From the NCBI RefSeq assembly GCF_013408985.1, contig NZ_JACBZT010000001.1, forward strand, positions 1,550,001-1,614,000: DNA of 64,000 nucleotides, written 5' to 3'. Below the pieces are notes generated by a model. It saw only the letters and a program-made list of their open reading frames with translations. It ran no database searches and was not told the origin of the DNA. The stretch comes from Petropleomorpha daqingensis. Lineage in GTDB: Bacteria > Actinomycetota > Actinomycetes > Mycobacteriales > Geodermatophilaceae. The position numbers were made by a program, and so were the translations under genes. Positions 58,704-64,000 of the stretch are shown here, piece by piece. Position 1 is the stretch's first letter, and the number at the start of each line of letters is the position of its first letter.

Positions 58704-58730
58704 TACGGGAGCGTAGGTTACGCAGTCGTA
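58704..58730. promoter_or_regulatory. Paired TACG-N4-CGTA palindromes at desaturase promoter
   Basis: TACGGGAGCGTA (58704-58715) and TACGCAGTCGTA (58719-58730) are two palindromes with centres 15 bp apart, ending 20 bases before the desaturase ATG. They probably bind a TetR-type fatty-acid regulator; in mycobacteria the DesA1/DesA2 genes are controlled by such a regulator (MadR), though I cannot confirm the same motif. Confidence 0.55.
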
Positions 58731-58750
58731 GGTCGAGCCGGAGGTCGTCC

Positions 58751-59683
58751 ATGTCCAGCACGCCCGCCCAGAGCGCCGTCCTCGTCGAACTCGAGCCGGT
58801 GGTCGCAGAGAACCTCGACCGGCACCTGTCGCTGGCCAAGGAGTGGCACCCGCACGACTACATCCCCTGGTCGCAGGGGCGCGACTTCGCGTTCCTGGGC
58901 GGGGAGGACTGGGCGCCGGAGCACTCGCGGCTCGACGAGACCGCCAAGGCCGCGATGATCACCAACCTGCTCACCGAGGACAACCTGCCCAGCTACCACC
59001 GCGAGATCGCCACCCGCTTCGGCCGGGACGGCGCGTGGGGCACGTGGATCGGCCGGTGGACGGCGGAGGAGAACCGGCACGGCGTCGCCCTGCGCGACTA
59101 CCTCGTGGTCACCCGCGGCGTGGACCCCGTGGAGCTGGAGCGGGCCCGGATGGACTACATGACCATCGGCTACGACTCCGGGGACAAGACGCCGCTCGAG
59201 GCGATCGCCTACGTCTCGTTCCAGGAGCTGGCGACCCGCGTCTCGCACCGCAACACCGGCCGGGCCACCGGCGACCCGATCGCCGACCGGCTGCTGGCCC
59301 GCATCGCGACCGACGAGAACCTGCACATGGTCTTCTACCGGAACATGATGGCGGCCGCGTTCGACATCGACCCGGACCTGGCCATGCAGGCGGTGACCAA
59401 GGAGGTCGTCGGCTTCGAGATGCCCGGCGCCACCATGGCGAACTTCCGGCGCAACTCGATGCTGATCGCCAAGGCCGGCATCTACGACCTGCGGCTGCAC
59501 CACGACGAGGTGGTCAGCCCCGTGCTGCGCGCCTGGAAGGTGTTCGACCGCACGGACCTGGGCCCGGCGGGGGAGAAGGCGCGCGAGGAGCTGGCCGTGT
59601 TCCTCGAGGGCCTCGACGCGCAGGCGACCCGGTTCGTGGAGAGCCGCGAGCGCGCCCGGGCCAGGGCCGCGGCCAAGGACTGA
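58751..59683 (+). CDS. Acyl-[ACP] desaturase (DesA1/DesA2-like)
   Basis: A 310-residue non-heme di-iron enzyme. The two carboxylate motifs are seen as RWTAEENRHGVALRDYL (E-x-x-H) and IATDENLHMVFYRNMM (E-x-x-H), with LTEDNLPSYHREI and YVSFQELATRVSHRNTG supplying the other ligands. It introduces a double bond into a fatty acyl chain bound to ACP. It belongs to the soluble plant-type desaturases retained in Actinobacteria. ATG 58751 is preceded by GGAGGTC. Two palindromes lie at the promoter. The next rightward gene is 60245. Confidence 0.92.
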   Translation: MSSTPAQSAVLVELEPVVAENLDRHLSLAKEWHPHDYIPWSQGRDFAFLGGEDWAPEHSRLDETAKAAMITNLLTEDNLPSYHREIATRFGRDGAWGTWIGRWTAEENRHGVALRDYLVVTRGVDPVELERARMDYMTIGYDSGDKTPLEAIAYVSFQELATRVSHRNTGRATGDPIADRLLARIATDENLHMVFYRNMMAAAFDIDPDLAMQAVTKEVVGFEMPGATMANFRRNSMLIAKAGIYDLRLHHDEVVSPVLRAWKVFDRTDLGPAGEKAREELAVFLEGLDAQATRFVESRERARARAAAKD

Positions 59684-59713
59684 CCATCAGCTCGTGAGCA
59701 CCTGGCCGCGGTG

Positions 59714-60190
59714 TCATCCGGAGGATGACAGATCACAGAGGACGACGGCCTCGATCTCGACGGCGATGTCGAAGGGCAGCGCCGCCTGGCCCACCGCCGA
59801 GCGGGCGCCCCGGCCCTGGTCGCCGAACACCTCGACCAGCAGGTCGGAGCAGCCGTTGATGACACCCGGCGTGTCGGTGAAGCCGGGCGCCACGTTGACC
59901 ATGCCGAAGAGCTTGACCACCTGACGCACGCGGCCGAGGTCGCCGAGTTCGGACTGGAGAACGGCGAGCAGCTGCAGCCCGGTCAGCCGGGCCGCCTCCC
60001 GCCCCTCGGCGAGGCTCAGCCCGCCGTCCCCCACCTTGCCGGTGACCATGCTCCCGTCGGGCCGCGCCGGCCCCGCGCCGGAGAGGAACAGCAGGTCGCC
60101 GGCCCGCATGACCGGGACGTAGTTGCCGCCCGGGGCGACCGGTTCCGGCAGCTCGATGCCGAGCTCCTTCAGGCGGGTGTCGACGTCCAT
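59714..60190 (-). CDS. RidA/YjgF-family protein
   Basis: A 158-residue protein. GGNYVPVMRAGDLLFLSGAGPARPDG, VTGKVGDGGLSLAEGREAARLTGLQLL and VNVAPGFTDTPGVINGCSDLLVEVFG, with ARSAVGQAALPFDIAVEIEAVV at the end, match the RidA superfamily. The Arg in GARSAVG is the catalytic residue used to deaminate imines. The slightly long length places it in a RidA subgroup other than the housekeeping RidA. ATG 60190 is convergent with the desaturase and divergent from xth. Confidence 0.87.
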   Translation of the reverse strand: MDVDTRLKELGIELPEPVAPGGNYVPVMRAGDLLFLSGAGPARPDGSMVTGKVGDGGLSLAEGREAARLTGLQLLAVLQSELGDLGRVRQVVKLFGMVNVAPGFTDTPGVINGCSDLLVEVFGDQGRGARSAVGQAALPFDIAVEIEAVVLCDLSSSG

Positions 60191-60232
60191 GGGGTCCAGC
60201 CTGGCCGCCCGAGGACTGTCGGGGAAGGCACA

Positions 60233-60238
60233 TAGGTT
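60233..60238 (+). promoter_or_regulatory. Putative -10 element of leaderless exonuclease III gene
   Basis: TAGGTT ends six bases before the GTG start at 60245, the spacing of a leaderless actinobacterial transcript. It supports this start codon. Confidence 0.5.
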
Positions 60239-60244
60239 GGTCGC

Positions 60245-61036
60245 GTGCGACTGGCCACCTGGAACGTGAACTCCATCCGCAGCCGGGTCGACCGGGTGGC
60301 CGCCTGGTTGCAGCGCCGCGACATCGACGTCCTGGCGCTGCAGGAGACCAAGTGCCGCGACGACCAGTTCCCCGAAGAGCGGTTCACCGAGCTCGGGTAC
60401 CAGGTGGCGCACGTGGGCTACTCGCAGTGGAACGGCGTGGCGATCGTGTCGCGGGTCGGCCTGGACGACGTCGAGATCGGCTTCCCCGGCCAGCCGTGCT
60501 GGGGCGAGGACCCCGACACCGAGGCCCGGGCGCTCGGCGCGACCTGCGGAGGCGTCCGGGTCTGGAGCCTCTACGTGCCGAACGGGCGCACGCTGACCGA
60601 CCCGCACTACCAGTACAAGCTGCAGTGGCTCGCCGCGTTGAAGGAGACGGCGGCCGGCTGGCTGGCCGCCGATCCGGACGCTCCGGTGGCGCTGGTCGGC
60701 GACTGGAACATCGCGCCGGAGAACGACGACGTCTGGGACATGGCCGTGTTCGCGCACTCCACGCACGTCTCACCGCCGGAGCGGGCAGCGTTCCGGGCGA
60801 TCGTCGACGCGGGGTACGCCGACGTCGTCCGGCCGCTCGCGCCCGGCCCGGGCGTGTACACGTACTGGGACTACACGCAGCTGCGCTTCCCGCGCCGCGA
60901 GGGCATGCGGATCGACTTCGTCCTCGGCTCCCCGGCCCTCGCCGGTCGGGTGACCGGCGCGCTCATCGACCGCGAGGAGCGCAAGGGCAAGGGCGCCAGC
61001 GACCACGCACCGGTGGCCGTGCAGCTCGCGGACTGA
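60245..61036 (+). CDS. xth: Exodeoxyribonuclease III / AP endonuclease
   Basis: A 263-residue enzyme of the ExoIII family. RLATWNVNSIRSRVDRVAAWL, DVLALQETKCRD (metal-ligand Glu), SLYVPNGRTL (Tyr), VALVGDWNIAPENDDV (Asp-Trp-Asn catalytic), MRIDFVLGSPAL and GASDHAPVAVQL (Asp-His pair) are all present. It cleaves DNA at abasic sites and trims 3' ends in base-excision repair. GTG 60245 with a close -10 element suggests a leaderless mRNA. Confidence 0.95.
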   Translation: MRLATWNVNSIRSRVDRVAAWLQRRDIDVLALQETKCRDDQFPEERFTELGYQVAHVGYSQWNGVAIVSRVGLDDVEIGFPGQPCWGEDPDTEARALGATCGGVRVWSLYVPNGRTLTDPHYQYKLQWLAALKETAAGWLAADPDAPVALVGDWNIAPENDDVWDMAVFAHSTHVSPPERAAFRAIVDAGYADVVRPLAPGPGVYTYWDYTQLRFPRREGMRIDFVLGSPALAGRVTGALIDREERKGKGASDHAPVAVQLAD

Positions 61037-61053
61037 GGCGGGGCCCGCCGACC

Positions 61054-61356
61054 TCAGACGGGCGGGAAGTGCTGGGTCCGGCTCGGGGGGCCGTCCTCGC
61101 CCCAGCGCAGCCAGCCGGACAACCCGGTCCGGGCAGGGCGCTCGTGCGGGGTGCGTGGCTTGTGCTGCCCGCTCTTCGGGGGGTGCAGACCGTCCTCGGT
61201 GCGGGAGTGCTCGAGGTAGTGCTGGATGGGCGCGACGTCGGCGATGCGTCCGCGGGCCGCGACGTCGTGGCGGGCCTCGCGCTCGCACGCGAGCTTCTCC
61301 TCCAGCGACATCTCGGCCGGCAGGCCATTCTCGGGCCGCTCCGACAACGCTGACAT
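61054..61356 (-). CDS. Small hypothetical protein, 100 residues
   Basis: Begins MSALSERPENGLPAEMSLEE; a charged N-terminal half (EKLACEREARHDVAARGRIA) is followed by a Pro/Arg-rich tail ending GWLRWGEDGPPSRTQHFPPV. No membrane segment and one cysteine. ATG 61356 has GAAGGGAGAGGA upstream, a strong ribosome site, so I think it is real. No family is recognised. It converges with xth at 18 bases. Confidence 0.6.
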   Translation of the reverse strand: MSALSERPENGLPAEMSLEEKLACEREARHDVAARGRIADVAPIQHYLEHSRTEDGLHPPKSGQHKPRTPHERPARTGLSGWLRWGEDGPPSRTQHFPPV

Positions 61357-61428
61357 GGCGTCCTCTCCCTTCGCAGGGATGCGCGGTGATCTGCCGCACC
61401 CTCGATGGTGCTCCGGTGGCTCGCGACG

Positions 61429-61453
61429 TGCCAGGACTTCGGTCCTCTTGGCA
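61429..61453. promoter_or_regulatory. UUCG-tetraloop hairpin in the divergent region
   Basis: AGGAC and GTCCT enclose TTCG (closing pair C-G on the + strand), extended by TGCC/GGCA with a three-base bulge. It lies 57 bases before the YaaA-like start and 73 before the opposite gene. Its role is unknown; an RNA structure or operator are both possible. Confidence 0.4.
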
Positions 61454-61495
61454 GGGACTTCGCAGGAACGCCTCAGGCGAGCTCTCCGGGCGACG

Positions 61496-61501
61496 TAACG
61501 T
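61496..61501 (+). promoter_or_regulatory. Putative -10 element of leaderless yaaA-like gene
   Basis: TAACGT ends eight bases before the GTG start at 61510, again a leaderless spacing. Confidence 0.45.
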
Positions 61502-61509
61502 GGCGCCTC

Positions 61510-62295
61510 GTGCTGGTCCTGCTCCCCCCGTCCGAGACGAAGTCGCCGGGCGGGTCCGGCTCCCCGCTCGACCTCGACTCGCTGTCCTCTCCCGCCCTGT
61601 CGCCGGTGCGTGCGCAGCTGGTCGAGGCGCTGGTGGCGCTCTCCGACGACCCGCCGTCGGCCCGGGCCGCGCTCGGGCTCTCCGCGCAGCAGGACGGCGA
61701 GATCGCGCGCAACGCGGCGCTGCTGAGCGCGCCCACCGCGCCCGCGCTGGAGCGCTACACCGGCGTCCTCTACGACGCGCTCGACGTCCGGTCGCTGACG
61801 AAGGCAGGGCGGGCCCGGGCGGCATCTCGACTGGCGGTGGGCTCGGCGCTGTTCGGGCTGGTGCGCGACGGCGACCGGATCCCGGCCTACCGGCTCTCGG
61901 CGGGCTCGCAGCTGCCGGGGCTGCCGACGCTGCGCACGCTGTGGAAGCCGGCGCTGTCGGCGGTGCTGGCGGACATCGACGACCTGGTGGTCGACCTGCG
62001 CAGCGGCTCGTACGCCGCGCTGGCGCCGGTGCCCGGGGCGGTGACGGTCACCGTGCTCAGCGAGCGGTCCGACGGCAGCCGCGCCGTCGTCAGCCACTTC
62101 AACAAGGCGCACAAGGGGCGGCTGGCGCGGTTCCTCGCGACCACCACGGCCGAGCCCACGGACGTCGGCCGGCTGCGGGCGCTGCTGCGGCGCAACGGCT
62201 TTCCGGTGGAGGCCGACGGCTCGGCGCTGACGCTCGTCGTCCCGGCCGACCAGGTGGTCACCACCCGCGCTCAGCGTGGGAACCTCGCAGGGTGA
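61510..62295 (+). CDS. YaaA-family peroxide stress protein (DUF328)
   Basis: A 261-residue protein. LVLLPPSETKSPGGSG at the N-terminus, YTGVLYDALDVRSL, and HFNKAHKGRLARFL near the end match the YaaA/UPF0246 family; the ETKSPG and NKAHKG lysines are conserved DNA-interacting residues in E. coli YaaA. In E. coli it lowers intracellular free iron during peroxide stress. GTG 61510 is favoured because the similarity starts at once. Its stop overlaps the amidase start. Confidence 0.87.
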   Translation: MLVLLPPSETKSPGGSGSPLDLDSLSSPALSPVRAQLVEALVALSDDPPSARAALGLSAQQDGEIARNAALLSAPTAPALERYTGVLYDALDVRSLTKAGRARAASRLAVGSALFGLVRDGDRIPAYRLSAGSQLPGLPTLRTLWKPALSAVLADIDDLVVDLRSGSYAALAPVPGAVTVTVLSERSDGSRAVVSHFNKAHKGRLARFLATTTAEPTDVGRLRALLRRNGFPVEADGSALTLVVPADQVVTTRAQRGNLAG

Positions 62296-63704
62296 GTCAC
62301 GACCTCTGCTTCACCCCGGCGACGGAGCTGGCGGCGCTGATCCGCGGCCGGACGGTGTCGGCGCGCGAGGTTCTCGACGCGCACCTGGATCGCATCGAGC
62401 GGGTCAACCCCGCGCTGAACGCGATCGTGACCCTCGACGTCGAGGGCGCGCGGGCGGCGGCCGACGCCGCCGACGCGGCGCTCGCGGCGGGGGAGCCGGT
62501 CGGCCCGCTGCACGGGCTGCCCGTGGCGCACAAGGACACCCACGCGACCGGGGGCCTGCGGACGACGTGGGGCTCGCCGCTGTTCTCGAACACCGTGCCC
62601 GCCCGCGACGAGCTCGTGGTCGCGCGGCTCGGTCGAGCGGGCGCGGTGCGGGTCGGGAAGACGAACGTGCCGGAGTTCGCGGCGGGATCGCACACGTTCA
62701 ACCCGGTCTTCGGCGTGACGCACAACCCGTACCGGCACGGGCTCTCGGCCGGCGGGTCCAGCGGGGGAGCGGCGGCCGCGCTGGCCGCCGGGCTCGTGCC
62801 GGTGGCCGAGGGCTCGGACATGGGCGGTTCGCTGCGCAACCCGGCGGCGTTCTGCAACGTCGTGGGCCTGCGGCCGACACCGGGCCGGGTGCCGTCGTGG
62901 CCGGCGCCGCTGGGCTGGTCGACGCTGTCGGTGCAGGGGCCGATGGGGCGCACGGTCGCCGACGTCGCGCTGCAGCTGTCGGTGATCGCGGGGCCGGATC
63001 TGCGGGTGCCGATCTCGCTGGAGACGCCGGGCGCCGTCTTCGCCGAGCCGCTGCCCACGTCGCTGGACGGGCTGCGGGTCGCGTGGACGCCGGACCTCGG
63101 CGGGCGGGTGAGGGTCGACCCGGCGGTGACCGAGGTGCTCATGGCGCAGCTGGGGGTGTTCCGCGACCTCGGGGCGCGGGTCGACGAGGACTGCCCCGAT
63201 CTGACCGACGCCGACGAGGTGTTCGGGACGCTGCGGGCGTGGCTGTTCGAGCAGGCGCACCTGGAGAAGTCGCGGCGGACCCCGGAGCTGGTCAAGGAGA
63301 GCATCCGCTGGAACGCCGAGATGGGCGCGAAGCTCACCGGCGCCGACGTCGCCCGCGCCGAGGTGGCGCACACGAAGCTGTACGAGCGGATGGTGGCGTT
63401 CTTCGAGCGGTACGACGTCCTGCTGGCGCCGACGACGCAGGTGCTGCCGTTCCCGGTCGAGATGGAGTACCCGACCGAGATCGGGGGAGTGCCGCAGGAG
63501 AACTACCTGGAGTGGATGCGCTCCTGCACGCTGTTCTCCCCGACCGGCTGCCCGGCGCTCTCGGTGCCGGGCGGGTTCACGCCGGACGGGCTGCCGGTCG
63601 GTCTGCAGATCGTCGGGCCGCCGCGCGCCGACCGGCGGGTGCTGGAGGTCGGGCACGCCTTCGAGCAGGCGACCCGCTTCGGCGACCGTCGTCCGCCCCT
63701 CTGA
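62292..63704 (+). CDS. Amidase-signature-family hydrolase
   Basis: A 470-residue amidase. The Ser-cisSer-Lys triad is visible: Lys in LPVAHKDTHATGG (near residue 78), cis-Ser and nucleophile Ser in LSAGGSSGGAAAALAAG and SDMGGSLRNPAAFCNV. GLRPTPGRVPSWP follows. It hydrolyses amides or acts as a GatA-like subunit; the lack of gatB and gatC suggests a stand-alone amidase of unknown substrate. GTG 62292 overlaps the YaaA stop, so the pair is coupled. Confidence 0.9.
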   Translation: MSHDLCFTPATELAALIRGRTVSAREVLDAHLDRIERVNPALNAIVTLDVEGARAAADAADAALAAGEPVGPLHGLPVAHKDTHATGGLRTTWGSPLFSNTVPARDELVVARLGRAGAVRVGKTNVPEFAAGSHTFNPVFGVTHNPYRHGLSAGGSSGGAAAALAAGLVPVAEGSDMGGSLRNPAAFCNVVGLRPTPGRVPSWPAPLGWSTLSVQGPMGRTVADVALQLSVIAGPDLRVPISLETPGAVFAEPLPTSLDGLRVAWTPDLGGRVRVDPAVTEVLMAQLGVFRDLGARVDEDCPDLTDADEVFGTLRAWLFEQAHLEKSRRTPELVKESIRWNAEMGAKLTGADVARAEVAHTKLYERMVAFFERYDVLLAPTTQVLPFPVEMEYPTEIGGVPQENYLEWMRSCTLFSPTGCPALSVPGGFTPDGLPVGLQIVGPPRADRRVLEVGHAFEQATRFGDRRPPL

Positions 63705-63765
63705 GGCCTTCTACGACTCTCTAGCTCTGGGGCTAGACCTCCCGAGACGGACCTAGCGGCGGCCG

Positions 63766-63829
63766 ACCCTCGCGGTGTGGTCGGGAACCGCGCGGCATGA
63801 CGCGAGGGCGGCGACGACACCGCGAGGGT
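63766..63829. terminator. Long hairpin between convergent genes at the right edge
   Basis: ACCCTCGCGGTGTGGTCG (63766-63783) and CGACGACACCGCGAGGGT (63812-63829) pair over 17 of 18 positions and enclose 28 bases. It separates the amidase gene from the opposing partial gene, so it is probably a bidirectional terminator. A small TCTAGC/GCTAGA pair lies nearby at 63718-63735. Confidence 0.65.
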
Positions 63830-63846
63830 GAAGCCGCCGCCCCCGT

Positions 63847-64000
63847 CAGCGGTGGCGGAGGCCGCGCAGGGTCCGGACGGCGACCAGCAGCTCGGCGAGC
63901 TCCTGGCGGTCCCCGGTCGCGATGTCGGTGAGCTGGCCGGCGGCCCGGCGCTGCGCGATGTCCCACGCCGACGCCCACGCCTCGACCAGGGCCCCCGCGT
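63847..64000 (-). CDS. C-terminal end of a leftward gene cut by window edge
   Basis: The last 50 codons of a gene entering from the right: it reads AGALVEAWASAWDIAQRRAA, GQLTDIATGDRQELAELLVA, VRTLRGLRHR then TGA at 63849-63847. The helix with LAELLVAVRTLR is similar to the C-terminal dimerisation helix of MarR-type regulators, but too little is visible for a call. Confidence 0.55.

Overview
The window is about 74 percent GC, with dense genes, many GTG starts, stop/start overlaps and leaderless-type promoters. Together with a DUF222/HNH gene, DUF3097, PRC-barrel/DUF2382, DUF4232 and DUF4383 proteins and mycofactocin-linked enzymes, this points to a chromosomal segment of an actinobacterium. 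Geodermatophilaceae (Blastococcus, Geodermatophilus, Modestobacter) is my best guess, but that is inference from gene content only. I saw no rRNA, tRNA, CRISPR array, insertion sequence or prophage, and no gene-free stretch longer than 300 bases.

Left part (1-15.8 kb): the tail of a mycofactocin locus (MftR-like TetR fragment plus mftD) is followed by a secreted Asp/His repeat protein, an FAD monooxygenase and an NDMA-dependent (mycofactocin-type) alcohol dehydrogenase. Next come a MoxR ATPase/VWA pair, an aldo/keto reductase, a TetR/DUF4386 divergent pair with two clear operators, an acyl-CoA synthetase, a MOSC protein, two tandem DUF4232 exported proteins, a two-component system, and an XRE regulator coupled to a ClpP-like protein that has lost its catalytic serine.

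Molybdenum part (15.8-32 kb): an orphan coxD-coxE-coxF/xdhC-type maturation set lies here without any CO-dehydrogenase structural genes. It is followed by moaA, moaD, moaE, a mocA-like cytidylyltransferase, modABC and an HTH-TOBE regulator. Interleaved are a PRC-barrel stress protein, a DUF3097 protein, an aldo/keto reductase, tryptophan 2,3-dioxygenase, an MFS transporter, an SMP-30 hydrolase, a GAF protein and small unknown proteins. The set looks like a supply and insertion line for a molybdenum hydroxylase encoded elsewhere.

Middle part (32-47.3 kb): a DUF2786 protein, a DUF222/HNH nuclease bounded by a repeated palindrome, a flavodoxin-like protein, a RecQ helicase, a stand-alone carbamoyltransferase, membrane proteins, an acyl-CoA dehydrogenase, a receptor Ser/Thr kinase with fibronectin-like sensor domains, a LuxR regulator with a dead receiver, an NTR/TIMP-like exported protein, and an ArsR/VOC pair.

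Right part (47.3-64 kb): a divergent L-rhamnose/L-lactate cassette. Rhamnose isomerase, bifunctional rhamnulose-1-phosphate aldolase/lactaldehyde dehydrogenase, rhamnulokinase and an aldo/keto reductase run leftward. A LacI regulator and lutABC run rightward. Together they can take rhamnose to DHAP plus lactaldehyde, lactate and pyruvate. After this come an LCP-family cell-wall ligase, an acyl-ACP desaturase, a RidA protein, exonuclease III, a YaaA protein and an amidase. A recurring theme is long near-perfect palindromes at gene 3' ends, including one identical 42-base copy at 15.76 and 51.73 kb.
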